Assembly: GCF_014647795.1 (NCBI RefSeq)
Contig: NZ_BMPW01000021.1
Coordinates: forward strand, 1 to 64,000
Direction: 5' to 3'
Source of the DNA: Actinoplanes campanulatus
Lineage (GTDB): Bacteria; Actinomycetota; Actinomycetes; Mycobacteriales; Micromonosporaceae
DNA length: 64,000 nucleotides
The position numbers and the translations under genes were made by a program. Of this stretch, positions 14,401 to 24,700 are shown piece after piece (the stretch's first letter is position 1; each line of letters opens with the position of its first letter). The notes under the pieces were generated by a model, which worked only from the letters and a program-made list of their open reading frames with translations, was not told the origin of the DNA and ran no database searches.

Positions 14401-15192
14401 TCAGAACTTGCCGGTGTTGAGGCGCCGCTGGAGCGCCTTCACGGTGGTCGGGCCCAGGTCGCCATCCGCCTTGACATCCAGGCGTCGCTGGAGCGCCTTG
14501 ATGGTGATCGGCCCCAGGTCGCCGTCGACCTTCACGCCGAGTCGGCCCTGCACGGCCTTGACCAGCACGGCGTCGACCTTGCCGGAGACCGCGAGGCCCA
14601 TTACCTGATGCCAGCGCTGGACCGTGGTCGGACCGAGGTCACCGTCGACCGCCAGGGCAGCCGGCTTCGCGGGAGCGGTGATCGGCTTGGCGGGGGCGAC
14701 CGGCTTCGGGATCGACGCCTTCGGCTCGTTCAGGGCGCGGATCTTGCGGGCGATGCGGGCGACCTGCGCCGGAGTCCCGACCAGCTCGAAGTGCATCGGA
14801 TCCGGCCTGCCCTTGTAGAAGACGCCAGCCCGAACGACGCCCTCGCAGAACGCGAGGATCTTCCGGATCGCCGCGAGCTGCTTCTCGGTGAAGGTTCCCG
14901 TCGCGCCGAGTCCGTGGGTGGGCGCGTTCAGGTCGATGGCGGTGCCCGACGCGTGGTTGCTGAGGCTGGTCGCGCCCCGGATGCCCCGGTAGTTGTAGCC
15001 CCAGCACCAGCCGGGCTTGAGCTTCTCGACGTGCAGGTTGAACTGCTCGGCGACGTAGAAGAGGACCGTGGCCGCGTCGCCCTTGCGGACGCCAGGGGCG
15101 ACCCTGACCTTGGTGCCGGGAACGTATCGGTTGTCCAGTCCGCCGATCGCAGTCTTGGATCCGGCGGACCAGCCGTTCTGGGAAGTGGGCAC
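14401..15192 (-). CDS. Endolysin: M15-type D,D-peptidase with three peptidoglycan-binding repeats
   Basis: 263 residues. Start GTG 15192 is used because AAGGAGG lies eight bases upstream, inside the longer frame. The zinc ligands of the VanY/M15 family are visible: H80 and D87 in SNHASGTAID and H134 in DPMHFEL. After a Pro/Ala/Lys linker (about 155-175) come three short PG_binding_1 repeats, each with V-D/A-D-G-D-L-G-P-x-T and L-Q-x-R-L (about 178-263). It would cut the peptide cross-links of the actinobacterial wall at the end of infection. Confidence 0.9.
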   Translation of the reverse strand: MPTSQNGWSAGSKTAIGGLDNRYVPGTKVRVAPGVRKGDAATVLFYVAEQFNLHVEKLKPGWCWGYNYRGIRGATSLSNHASGTAIDLNAPTHGLGATGTFTEKQLAAIRKILAFCEGVVRAGVFYKGRPDPMHFELVGTPAQVARIARKIRALNEPKASIPKPVAPAKPITAPAKPAALAVDGDLGPTTVQRWHQVMGLAVSGKVDAVLVKAVQGRLGVKVDGDLGPITIKALQRRLDVKADGDLGPTTVKALQRRLNTGKF

Positions 15193-15219
15193 GGGGGATG
15201 CCTCCTTGGGCATGCAGAA

Positions 15220-15248
15220 AGCCCCGCCTGCGCATCGCAGGCGGGGCT
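15220..15248. terminator. Terminator between fibre gene and lysis genes
   Basis: 13-base perfect stem AGCCCCGCCTGCG / CGCAGGCGGGGCT with a CAT loop. Confidence 0.8.
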
Positions 15249-15261
15249 CGTTTGGTGAGGA

Positions 15262-16917
15262 TTAGGAGAGAGCGACCCAGTACGAGTTGGAGGTCTGGGC
15301 GCGAGACCCGAGAGTCGAGGGCAGCGCGGTTGTCAGGCCCGTGTTCGCGGTCGCCCATCGATACGCGGGGCTGGTCAGGTTGGCGTTGAGCGCTGCGGCC
15401 ACCACGTTGCTACCCCGGGTGAACTGCGGGAGCGTCGTGCCGGTGCCGTAGACGCCGACGTAGCAGGTTCCGGCGGGGACGGACTGGGGCGCGGCCAGGG
15501 CCATCGTTTTCAGCCCGGTCGTCTGCCAGTTCGTGGCCTGCTGGGCTGTAGCCGAGAGCAGGTTCCCGGCGCTGTCATAGAGGCCCGCCCAGCACTGGTT
15601 GGCCGTGAGTGTCGCGCCCGCAGCGGTGACGTACATGAGAATGTTGGAGATCGTCGCGGGTGACGCGAGCTGGATCCGCATCACGTACAGGGTGCCGCCT
15701 ACAGCGACGACCCCGCCCGTGGTCATGATCGGATCGAAGTTCCACGCCAGCAGGCCGTGATCGGCCGGCGTGAAAACAGACGGGGAGGACAGGCCGGAGG
15801 GCTTGTCCGACAGGTCGTTGTACGAGCCACTGGTCGCCACGGCGGACAGGCCGGTCACCTGTGCGGCTGCGTGGGTGTGGTTGGAATCGGCCTTGCCCGA
15901 CAGGCCGCTCGTTACCGAGCTGCTCGTCGCGTAGTTCGCCAGGGTGGCGGCGTCAGCCTTGGCGTTCAGGGCTGACTGGGTTGCGGCCGAAATCGGCTTG
16001 CTGATGTCCGGGGTGTTGTCCGCGTTGCCCAGCCCAACGTCGCCCTTGCCGAGCACGATGACACCGGTCTGCGAGTTGACCGAGGTGACCGGTGCGGTCG
16101 GGCTCGGCAGCTCCACCCACGAGGAGAGCTGGCTCGGTGTTGCACCCGCGATGACCCAGGTCGAGCCACGGTCCGACCGTATTGCGAAGTCGCCAGCCTG
16201 GCCGGACAGGGCCAGCATTGCTGACTGGCTTGCGACAGTGCCGAGGAATTCGGTGGTCGCGATAGCCGGAATCTGCGATGTCGGAATAACCCCACCGACC
16301 AGGTCCGCCTTGGCCGCCAGCGAGGTGGACACCGAGCCGGCGTCCGCCTTCGCGGACAGCTCGGCACCGAGTCCTGCGACCTCACCCCAGAGGTGGGTGT
16401 GCTCGATCGGCGGGAAGCTCGTCGGCTTGCCTGCGACGCTGTCCCAATCCACCGACCCGGCAGTGATGTCCGGAAGCTGTGAGCGCAGCAGGGTGCCGTC
16501 CTCGCCCAGCTCGGCAACACCGCCAGGCGCACCCTTGGCCGCTGCAGGGATGTAGAAGGTGGCCGGCCCAGGAGCCGCGCCCAGATTGAGCACGGCAGCC
16601 AGGTCGACCTCAGCGGGTCCGGAGACTGGAAGCTCAAGGGGGGCCTTGAACGTCTTGCCGTTGACCGTGACGGTAACCGTGTACGTCCACCCGGCGGGGG
16701 TCCAGTCCGGGTCATCGGTGGCGGGGAGCAGGACAACGAACTCGCCCTCATCGAGCGGCACCTTGGCGTCGATGGGCGCCACGAACGCGCCATCCGCCGG
16801 GCCTTGCAGGAGTTCGGTGCTCTTGAACGCGACGCTGCCCTTGGCGGGAACTCCTTCCGGGTAGGCCAGGAATCGGCCGTACACGGCGCGGGTGATCAGG
16901 GAAGGCGGAAATGCCAC
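15262..16917 (-). CDS. Minor tail / tail fibre protein
   Basis: 551 residues, GTG 16917. The N-terminus (about 1-120) has a strand-rich domain with ITRAVYGRF and VTVTVNGKTF. The middle repeats S-x-K-A-D and H-T-H signatures (LGAELSAKADAG, SLAAKADL, GKADSNHTHAAAQ), typical of phage fibre shafts, and T-S-V-N-S-Q-T-G-V-I-V-L is a common fibre module. The C-terminus is a jelly-roll-like receptor domain rich in A, T and G. It probably binds the host surface. Last structural gene before lysis. Confidence 0.8.
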   Translation of the reverse strand: MAFPPSLITRAVYGRFLAYPEGVPAKGSVAFKSTELLQGPADGAFVAPIDAKVPLDEGEFVVLLPATDDPDWTPAGWTYTVTVTVNGKTFKAPLELPVSGPAEVDLAAVLNLGAAPGPATFYIPAAAKGAPGGVAELGEDGTLLRSQLPDITAGSVDWDSVAGKPTSFPPIEHTHLWGEVAGLGAELSAKADAGSVSTSLAAKADLVGGVIPTSQIPAIATTEFLGTVASQSAMLALSGQAGDFAIRSDRGSTWVIAGATPSQLSSWVELPSPTAPVTSVNSQTGVIVLGKGDVGLGNADNTPDISKPISAATQSALNAKADAATLANYATSSSVTSGLSGKADSNHTHAAAQVTGLSAVATSGSYNDLSDKPSGLSSPSVFTPADHGLLAWNFDPIMTTGGVVAVGGTLYVMRIQLASPATISNILMYVTAAGATLTANQCWAGLYDSAGNLLSATAQQATNWQTTGLKTMALAAPQSVPAGTCYVGVYGTGTTLPQFTRGSNVVAAALNANLTSPAYRWATANTGLTTALPSTLGSRAQTSNSYWVALS

Positions 16918-16920
16918 GGG

Positions 16921-17319
16921 CTACTCCTGAGGGACGACGACGCGGGCGATCCCGGCTCCCGCGATCAGGCGGGCGCAACCGTCGCACGGGGGATGCGTCA
17001 GGTAGAGGGTGGAGCCGCGGCAGCCGTCGTAGCCGGCGCGCAGCACCGCGTTCTGCTCGGCGTGAAGCGCATGGCAGCTCCCGGCCCCGGTGTCGTAGCT
17101 CGAACCAGGCGCGAGCTGTTCGGCGGTGAGTCGCCCACGCGGGCAGGCCCCGGCTGACAAGCAGCCGGGGACTCCTGCAGGTGCACCGTTGTACCCGGTG
17201 CCAGCGATCCGGTCGCCTTGCACGACGATCGCGCCAACTTGGCGGCGAGTGCAGTCGGCGCGGGCGGCCACGGCCGCAGCGATGCCGAGGTAGTACACGT
17301 CCCAGCTCGGGCGGGTCAC
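16921..17319 (-). CDS. dCMP/cytidine deaminase-like protein
   Basis: 132 residues, GTG 17319 overlapping the upstream stop (GTGA). The zinc-binding and catalytic motif is complete: HAEQNAVL at about residue 85 and PPCDGCARLI at about 110. Conserved R-R-Q-V-G-A-I-V and G-Y-N-G-A-P near the N-terminus match the ComE/dCMP deaminase branch. It would turn dCMP into dUMP, feeding ThyX (45822-46547). Its place between tail-fibre genes, far from the other nucleotide genes, is unusual. Confidence 0.9.
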   Translation of the reverse strand: MTRPSWDVYYLGIAAAVAARADCTRRQVGAIVVQGDRIAGTGYNGAPAGVPGCLSAGACPRGRLTAEQLAPGSSYDTGAGSCHALHAEQNAVLRAGYDGCRGSTLYLTHPPCDGCARLIAGAGIARVVVPQE

Positions 17320-17600
17320 TTCTCGGCCAGCCGGTCGACGCGGTTCTCCAGCGCCAGCCGCTCGGCCCGCTCGTGGCGGATCTCCTGGCGGAGCCCGTCA
17401 ATGCCGTCGAGGACGCGGTCGATGTCGTCGCGCAGGTTGGTCTTGTGCGAGTTGGCGACCTGCTCCCGGACCTCGCCGATCCGCTTGTGGCTGCGACGCA
17501 TGAACTCCAGGCCGAGGCCGAGCAGGGCGACGATGACGGTGCCGGCCGCAGTGACGATGGCCGCCTGAACAGGCGCTTCCAGGGCGGCGATCACGGCCAC
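17316..17600 (-). CDS. Membrane-anchored coiled-coil protein (DUF2746-like)
   Basis: 94 residues, GTG 17600 overlapping the fibre gene stop. One N-terminal membrane helix (AAIVTAAGTVIVALLGLGLEF), then a basic turn and a long charged helix with heptad spacing (IGEVREQVANSHKTN, RVLDGIDGLRQEIRHER). Actinophages often place such DUF2746-type proteins near lysis and tail genes; a second holin or antiholin role is possible. Confidence 0.6.
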   Translation of the reverse strand: MAVIAALEAPVQAAIVTAAGTVIVALLGLGLEFMRRSHKRIGEVREQVANSHKTNLRDDIDRVLDGIDGLRQEIRHERAERLALENRVDRLAEK

Positions 17601-18592
17601 ACCGCCACCCAGTTGACATAGGTGGCGACGGTGTTGGTGCGGATCAGGTTGATCTGGAAGCCGGTGGTGCTCGGGCCGCTGACCGTGAGGCCGGTGATCA
17701 CGCTAGGGGCAGACGAGTCCGCGGTGAGGAGGACGACCGGAGCCTCCGTGATGACCGGCGGGCTGTTGCTCCAGGTGACCATCTCGGAGGTGGTGACGTT
17801 CGCAGCGGTCGGGGTGATCAGCGTTCGGCCGAACTTGACCCGGTTCGGTAGGCGGGTGAGTTGGTCGTGGTGGTGGTCGCCAGCCGCGACCGTGCCCGAG
17901 GCGGTGCCGACCGGCAACTTCGCGGCCGGCGCAACGCCGGACAGGTCCGTCCAGGCGTGCGTGTGCGCTGTGGGTGTGAAGGTGGCCGGGGCTCCGGTGA
18001 TCGAGGACCAGGACGTGGTCAGGTTCGCCCACGTGGTTCCGTTGAAAAACTCCCACAGACCGGTCTCATCGTTGAAGCCGAGCTTGCCCTTGCGGGGGCC
18101 GGCCGGCCGGGTCGACGAAGTCCACGTGCCGACACGGGAACCGACGAACTGGCGAGTGTCGGTGACCGCCGACGCGGCGATCGAGCCGACCGAAGCGCCG
18201 ACCGTCACGGTCGCCAGCGAGATCTCGAAAAGGCCGGTGTCGGTCTGGGTCAGCGTGGGCGCCACGCCTGAACCGGCGGTGCCCTGCAGGATCGCCAGGC
18301 TGATCTTGTTGGCACCAGGATCCAGGCGCAGGACGATCCGGTCGATGCGGGCCGACGTGCTCGCGGCGGCGACGGTGAGCGACTCGACCGCCGTGGAGAG
18401 GATGGCGTGGCCACGCAGGATCGCGAAGCCGGCCTGGACGGTGACCGTCATGCCGGAAGCGTTCGCGCCGACCTGGAAGGAGTTCGAGCCGTGCGACGCG
18501 GCGACACCCGAGTCCTGCAGTTCGCGGAAGAGCTGGGAGTACTGGTCTTCGTTGGTGTCGACGTCATCGAACGGGAAGTAGGTGATTGCCAC
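17591..18592 (-). CDS. Minor tail protein with fibre-like C-terminus
   Basis: 333 residues from GTG 18592, which has AAGGAGG ten bases upstream. Opening strand ITYFPFDDVDTNEDQYSQLF, then a beta-rich block (TVTVQAGFAILRGHAIL, RIDRIVLRLDPGANKISLAI) typical of lower baseplate or receptor-binding proteins. H-T-H-A-W and D-H-H-H-D (about 235-265) look like metal-binding fibre knots. Encoded directly after the Gp37-like protein, so it likely forms part of the tail tip. Confidence 0.75.
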   Translation of the reverse strand: MAITYFPFDDVDTNEDQYSQLFRELQDSGVAASHGSNSFQVGANASGMTVTVQAGFAILRGHAILSTAVESLTVAAASTSARIDRIVLRLDPGANKISLAILQGTAGSGVAPTLTQTDTGLFEISLATVTVGASVGSIAASAVTDTRQFVGSRVGTWTSSTRPAGPRKGKLGFNDETGLWEFFNGTTWANLTTSWSSITGAPATFTPTAHTHAWTDLSGVAPAAKLPVGTASGTVAAGDHHHDQLTRLPNRVKFGRTLITPTAANVTTSEMVTWSNSPPVITEAPVVLLTADSSAPSVITGLTVSGPSTTGFQINLIRTNTVATYVNWVAVWP

Positions 18593-18620
18593 GAGAGGGC
18601 CGCCTCCTTGGGGCATGAGA

Positions 18621-18648
18621 AAACCCCCCGCGACCAGCGCGAGGGGTT
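18621..18648. terminator. Hairpin between tail genes
   Basis: AACCCCCCGCG...GCGCGAGGGGTT stem downstream of the gene ending at 18661; likely partial terminator or mRNA processing site. Confidence 0.55.
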
Positions 18649-18660
18649 GACGTTGAAGGG

Positions 18661-20907
18661 TCAGCCGAGAGGCCAGGTGACGTTGGACAGCGATGCCCAC
18701 CAGGTGTTGGATGTCAATGTGGCGGCAGCCTTGAGCCGCAGGTAAAGCTTGGCGTCCGAGCCGATGTAGATCTCGCCGAACTGGTTGTTGCATGGGACGG
18801 CCCAGTTGCCGGCGAACTGTGCAGGTCGGGCCCAGGTAGGCAGGGCCGCCGTCAGCGGGTAGCCGGTCCCCGCCGCCGCAGACAGGTCGCTCAGGGTGCG
18901 CCCGATCAGGCCACGGCAATACAGCACGCCGTTGCGTACGGTCCACGCCACAGGGCTCGTGTCCCCGAACGCCTTCCAGCCACTCTCGAACGTGAACGCG
19001 CGCCACGCGTCGGTGGTCTGCCCGTCGCCCCAGCGCACCGCGGATCCGGTGGTCGGTTCACCGCGGCATGCGGCGACCAACACCCAGTGGGAAGGGATCG
19101 CCTCCGTCGCGCCACCGTGCACGGAGATCCGGAAGTTGGCATCGAGCGAGGTCTCCGCAGCCCCGACCGGAGGGATGTACCAGAGTGTCGCCCATGCGGG
19201 CAGCGGGATTGCGCCGCTGGAAACCGTCACGTCAGCAACGCCCGTGGTGACGCTCTTGATCACTGCACCGTTGACGGGCATCGCAATGTTGAAGTAGCCG
19301 GCCGTGAACGTGTCCGCGCCCTGGCCGAGGCCGGTCATCACGAACCGGTCTGACCAGGCGATGCTGACTGCGGCGCCGACGATGGTTGCGGTTCGGGTGC
19401 CGCCGCTCTGCAGGCCCGCCGCGGAGTGCCCGCCGATCGAGGCGTGCAGGTCCAGGCCGAGCTGCCGCCATCGGGAGTAGCCGGCGCTGTTCGCGTGGCG
19501 GATCCACTGTTGCGGTTCGGTCCAGTTGTCGGCGATCCGTCGATACGTCTGCCAGACTTCGGAGCCGCTACCGTGGCGGTAGGTATGCAGGCTCCCCCAC
19601 TGGCCGGTCCATGGCCAGCTTCCGGCGGTGACCGCTGCGGGTGTCAGGTAGACCTCGGAGTCCCCGCTGGGGAACGCGTCGCGTGTCACGGCGAGCGAAA
19701 CCGCCGACGCGGCCAACGCCCGGGTGCCGGACGTGGTTGCCTCTGCGGTGGTTTCCAGCTTGGCGATGCGGGCAGCCTGCGATCCGATCGCCTTGCCGTA
19801 CGCGGCGGCGACATCGAAGCCGGTGGTGTCGCCGAGCATCATGCCTAGGCGGAAGCCGTCCTGGTCGGCCTTGACCACGTAGCCGGTGACGGTACTGATC
19901 AGCTCCTGGTCGTCGACCACCACCGACACCGCATCGCCAAGGTTGAACTCCTTGCCAAACCTCATCAGGGAGTCCTCCATCGGCACCGCCTGAACCGCGA
20001 CGCCGGTGAAGCCGTCCTCAGCCAGCGCCTCTTCCGCGGCGTCGCTGAGTTCGCTGGTGTCGCCGGTGTTCTGGCTGATGAACTGCTGGATCTGCCGGCC
20101 CCACATCGACTCGGCGGTGGTTGCGTCGGTGTTCGTCTCGTACACGAACTTGCGGTAGACGCCTTCGTCCTGGCCGCCAACGAGCACGCGAGTGACGCCC
20201 GGGGCGGCGACGGCCACCTTGTGCCCGGACAGCGTGTTGTTGAGGATGTCGAGGCGGATCGTCGATGTGCGGTCGGTGATCTGGTAGGTCTCGAACACCA
20301 GGCTCGACCCGCGCTGCACGATTCGGAACCCGAGTCGCGCGGGGCCCGCGATCTCGGACAGGACCGTCGCGAGGGACGTGAACCGTGCGCTCTTGGTGAT
20401 CGTCGGCCCGCGACTGAGATTCGCGCCCATGGTGACGTAGGCGTTGAGGCCGACGCGTCGGCCGGCCAGTGCGCCGGGTCCGATGTTGTCGCGGACGAAG
20501 CCGTGCATCAGGGTTTCGGCTACACCGGTTCGCGTGTCGTACGCGGCCTCCTTGGAGAGCGGCCCTCCGGTCGGATCCGGGTAGGCGAGGGCGTCGACCA
20601 GTAGAACTGTGTCGTCGACGCCCTCGAACGTCATCGTGCCGCGGGGGTCGTCTGCGGTGGCCGACGACATGGGCGACACCATCGGCCCGGACAGCAAGGT
20701 CTGCCCGTCCGGGCCGGTGACGATGATGCCGGATCCCGGTGCGCGCAACGCGGAGACGAGGCGGTGCCCGGCCGGCAGGCGAAGTGTCCAGCTACCGACC
20801 CCGTTGTGCAGGTCGGTCAGTTCGAGCTGTAGATCCTCGGGCCGGATCAGGCCGACCCGTGCCAGGGTCTTGTCCCTCACCTCGACGGTGATGTCTTCGA
20901 GTCGCAT
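18661..20907 (-). CDS. Tail protein, ReqiPepy6 Gp37-like (baseplate / tail-associated)
   Basis: 748 residues; ATG 20907 follows the previous TGA as TGAATG. The first 370 residues (EVRDKTLARVGLIRPEDLQL, LHNGVGSWTLRLPAGH, VTGYVVKADQDGFRLGMM) match the siphovirus Gp37-like family, the tail-tip hub equivalent to Tal. The remaining half (YLTPAAVTAGSWPWTG, WIRHANSAGYSRWRQLG) is a fibre-like extension ending in WWASLSNVTWPLG, of the kind that carries receptor-binding strands. Order after the distal tail protein is canonical. Confidence 0.8.
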   Translation of the reverse strand: MRLEDITVEVRDKTLARVGLIRPEDLQLELTDLHNGVGSWTLRLPAGHRLVSALRAPGSGIIVTGPDGQTLLSGPMVSPMSSATADDPRGTMTFEGVDDTVLLVDALAYPDPTGGPLSKEAAYDTRTGVAETLMHGFVRDNIGPGALAGRRVGLNAYVTMGANLSRGPTITKSARFTSLATVLSEIAGPARLGFRIVQRGSSLVFETYQITDRTSTIRLDILNNTLSGHKVAVAAPGVTRVLVGGQDEGVYRKFVYETNTDATTAESMWGRQIQQFISQNTGDTSELSDAAEEALAEDGFTGVAVQAVPMEDSLMRFGKEFNLGDAVSVVVDDQELISTVTGYVVKADQDGFRLGMMLGDTTGFDVAAAYGKAIGSQAARIAKLETTAEATTSGTRALAASAVSLAVTRDAFPSGDSEVYLTPAAVTAGSWPWTGQWGSLHTYRHGSGSEVWQTYRRIADNWTEPQQWIRHANSAGYSRWRQLGLDLHASIGGHSAAGLQSGGTRTATIVGAAVSIAWSDRFVMTGLGQGADTFTAGYFNIAMPVNGAVIKSVTTGVADVTVSSGAIPLPAWATLWYIPPVGAAETSLDANFRISVHGGATEAIPSHWVLVAACRGEPTTGSAVRWGDGQTTDAWRAFTFESGWKAFGDTSPVAWTVRNGVLYCRGLIGRTLSDLSAAAGTGYPLTAALPTWARPAQFAGNWAVPCNNQFGEIYIGSDAKLYLRLKAAATLTSNTWWASLSNVTWPLG

Positions 20908-21762
20908 TCACACCACCAGGAGGGATCGGGGACGCCAGGTGCAGGCGATCGAACTGGTCGACGCCGCGCCGTCCATGGCTGCGACCGCCGTGATGACGCC
21001 GGGCGGGATGGTCCACATGCGGGGAGCGCTTGCGAGATCGGCGTAACGGTTGGCGCCGGTATGGTCGGTCACCGCGCCGGTCTGCGTGTTGATACGCAGG
21101 GTCTGCCCGGCGGTCAGCGACCCGGTCCACTGCAGGCGCTCGCCCGTGCTGGAGATCAGGCGGATGTTCTGTGCGGGGCCGGTGACATCCCACTGCGGGT
21201 ACGCCTTCGCGGTGCCCGGGTTGCGTAGGATCATCCCACCCATCGCCTGCGACGAGGCGACGCGGATTTTGTGGAACTTGGTGACGAAGTTGCCGCGCGG
21301 CGTCGCGGCCGTCACTACCTCGCGCGACGACTGCGAATAGGTCCAGTACGGGTCGCCGGCCCGCACCGTGAGCACGGTGTTCAGGTCACGGCTGCCCCGG
21401 GTGTCGACGCCATAGGTGTAGCCCATGCCGCCCGTGCGGTACGCGTTGAGAGTCCAGTACGTGCCGTTGTCCTCGACCCACTGCAGTGCGAACGGTCCGG
21501 ACACCATCAGGGCGAGCCGATCCATCCACCATTTGAGGTCGTTGCGGCTCGAACCGACGATGTGTAGAGGGATGTCGATGTCACGCGGGCGCTTGCGCTC
21601 GTTACGGAAAACGGCACCGTCGCCCGCCGACTCGACCCAGTTGAGAGACACCTCTGGCATACCGAGGCCAGTCACTCCGACAGTGGCTTCTACGCCAACA
21701 CCGAAGCGACTGACCTCGTCGAGCCAGATGATGTCGTTGGAAGACACCAACTGCAGTCGCAT
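20908..21762 (-). CDS. Distal tail protein (Dit-like, Sipho_tail family)
   Basis: 284 residues, ATG 21762 overlapping the tape-measure stop (TAATG). The N-terminal part (DIIWLDEVSRFGVG, KRPRDIDIPLHIVGSS, LKWWMDRLAL) fits the phage tail-tip Dit fold that joins the tube to the baseplate. The C-terminal half is a beta-rich galectin-like domain (GMILRNPGTAKAYPQWDVTG, LTAGQTLRINTQTG). Its place immediately after the tape measure supports this. Confidence 0.85.
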   Translation of the reverse strand: MRLQLVSSNDIIWLDEVSRFGVGVEATVGVTGLGMPEVSLNWVESAGDGAVFRNERKRPRDIDIPLHIVGSSRNDLKWWMDRLALMVSGPFALQWVEDNGTYWTLNAYRTGGMGYTYGVDTRGSRDLNTVLTVRAGDPYWTYSQSSREVVTAATPRGNFVTKFHKIRVASSQAMGGMILRNPGTAKAYPQWDVTGPAQNIRLISSTGERLQWTGSLTAGQTLRINTQTGAVTDHTGANRYADLASAPRMWTIPPGVITAVAAMDGAASTSSIACTWRPRSLLVV

Positions 21763-24700
21763 TACCAGCTAGCCATCCTTGCTCGGTTAGCCGCAGCGAA
21801 CAGGTCGTCCTCCGCGGAGATCGAGCTGCCGGGCGCTGCGTAGTAGTTGAGAATCCGCTGGGTCGCCACGGACGCATCGCCGCCCGATGCGCTGGCCGCC
21901 CGCATCAGCGCCATGGAGGAGCTGGCCGACATGTCGCCGACCGTGGGGGGCAGGAACTGGGTGCCGCCGACCTCCGCGGTGAACCCCTTGAGGCTCTTGC
22001 GAACGTCGTCGTATCCGGACTCCAGGCCCTTGAGGAAGCCGCCCATGACGAGCTGGCCGGCGTCGTAGAGCAGCACCTTGTCGACAGACTCGGGGCCCTT
22101 GAGGTCCTTGATCTGGGCGGTCTTGGCGGCGAACCAGCTCTCGACGCTGCCCCACGTGTCCTTCAAGCCCTGGAGGAACCCGGAGATCACGTCACGACCT
22201 GCACCGACCAGCAGAGTGGCGAGTCCGGACAGCGCCGACGTGATCTTGTTCGGAAGCTTGCCGACCTCGTCACGAGCGCTGTCGACCCCTTCGGTGAAGG
22301 CGGTCCTGAGCTTGTCGAATGCCTCCGTGCAGGCGGTCTTGATCGCAGTCCAGGCGTCACTGAATGCGGTCCTGATCGAGGTGAGCCGCGACCTGCCGCC
22401 GTTGAGCAACCCGTTCATGGTGTCGTCGAAGCCGGTGCGCAGCGAGTTCAAGATCGCCTTGACCGCACCCTCGACCGCCTCAAAGCCGACCTTGAAGGCC
22501 GCCTTGATCGAGTTGAGGACCTTGCCGGCCACGCCCAGGATTCCGATGTTCATGAAGATCCCGAACGCGCCGACGATCAGGTTCCAGATGCCCTCGAATT
22601 GGGCCTTAATGCCGGACCACATGCGATCCCAGTCGCCGGTGAAGAACCCGGCGAACATGTCCCACATGCCGGTCAGGAACATGACCGCGCCCTCGAACAC
22701 GTCCTTGACGCCGTTGATCGCGCCGATCAGGGAGTTGATCAGCACTGATGCGACGAAGCCGATCGCGGGCGCGAGCACCACCATGAGCACGTCGACCACG
22801 ACAAGCAGTGCCTGCAGGACCGGCTGGATGGCGGCGAACAGTCCGGAAAGGGCGGACGCCAGGTGAGGCAGTGCCTCGGCGGCGACCTGACCCACAGCCT
22901 GCAGGATCGGCCCGAGAACGGCGGTGGCGATCTGCAAGACCAGCGCCACCACGGGGGTGAGCGCCGTCATGACGGTCACCAGCGCCGGGCCGAGGGCGGC
23001 CAGGATCTGCGTCACCAGCGGGGCGAGACTGGTCATCAGGTTCGCGATGATCGGTGCCATCGTGGCGAACAGGTTGGCGATGATCGGCAGTAGCGGGGCG
23101 ATGGCCTGCAGCGCGGCTACCAGGATGGTGCCGAACACCTGCCCGACAGTGCCGATGACGGGCGTCAATGACGTGAACACCGTCTGCAGGGTGGTGATCA
23201 GCCCACCCGAGACCATCTGGCTGAACGCGGTGACGACCTGCATGATGACCGGCGCCAACGCGGACATGGCCGCGCTCAGCCCGGCGCCGAGAACCGCGAT
23301 CAGCGGGTTTATCGCCGGGGCCAGCGCCATGAACGCCGACGCCATCGTGCCCAGCAGGATGGACAGCGGGTCGCCGACCGCACCGATGAACGTCCCGAGG
23401 GTGCCCATCAGCATGCCGAACGCCGTGCCCAGCGGGGTGAGGGCTGGCTCCAGGGCAGTGACCGCATTCGCGATGCCGTTGAAGAACTGAACGGTCCCGG
23501 TCTGCGCGGCACCTGAGGAAAGGCCGTTGGCCAACCCGTTGAGCAGGGTGCCGATGGATGCGCCCACGATCGGCAGGACCGTGGAGACCGTGTCGCCGAG
23601 TGAGGCGAACAGACCCTTGACCGCCGGCCCGGAGCGGGTGGCAATCAGGTCCATGGCCTGGTGCGCCGACGCGAACACCTCGGTCAGGCCGCCCTGGAAT
23701 GCAGGGCTTGCCGCGGCATCGGCAATGCTGGACAGCCCGTCCGCGAGCTGGGAGAGACCGGAGCCGCCGGCATTCTGCGCTGCCGTGGCGATCGAGTTGA
23801 GGATCGACACGACCGACACCAGCGACGACCAAAGGTCCGCGAGCGCCTGAATGCCGTTGTCGACCCAGCCCTTGAGGCTGCCGTCCTGCTGGGCGACGGT
23901 CAGCCAGACCGCGGCTGCGTTGGCCAGGTTGACGAACCAACCGGCGAGCTGAGGCAGGTAGGACGCGCCGATCTCCCCGAGCACCAGCATCGTCTGGGCG
24001 ATGGCGTCAGTCGACGTGCTCGCGGTGGCAATCGACTCGTTCAAGTCGGTGAACATGCCGGTCAGAGCGCCGTCGAACGTGCCGTTCAGGCTGGTCGCGA
24101 GGCTGCCGAAGAATCCGCCGAGGGCGGTTGCCGTCTCGGAGACCCCGGCCGAGAACTGTGGAAGCAGGCCGTCGACCAGCTCCTGGAAGGGGGCCTTCGC
24201 CTTCTCCCAGAAATTGCCGCTGATCACGTCCTGCAGCTCGGACAGGTGGGCCTTCGCGTCGGGGACGACCTTGTTGAAGTCCTTGAGCGCGGCGTACGTG
24301 GTTCCGAGGCCGATCGCGAACGCACCGATCGTGCCGGGCAGTGTCAGCGCGACCGCACCGATCTGCGCCAGGCTCGCCGCCAGGGCGGCCATGTTCGACA
24401 CCGAGGCGATGCCGGAAGCGCCCAGGCCAGCGACGGCCAGCGACAGGGCGGCGATCTTCGGGGCCGCCTTGTCAAGGTTGCTGATCGAGGTCCACAGCTC
24501 GTTGAACATGTCGGTCACGGCGCGGGCCCCGGACAGTGCGGCCAGGGTGGCGCTGACCTTTGCGGCCGCGGCCTCACTGACCTCGGGGATGATCTTGACG
24601 AACCGGTCCCGGGTGAGAGCGGCGAGCCTGGCAATGGCCGGGGCGCTGTCCTGCAGTTCCGGCTCGATCGTGGCCCTGATCTTCTTGACCTTGTCCTCAA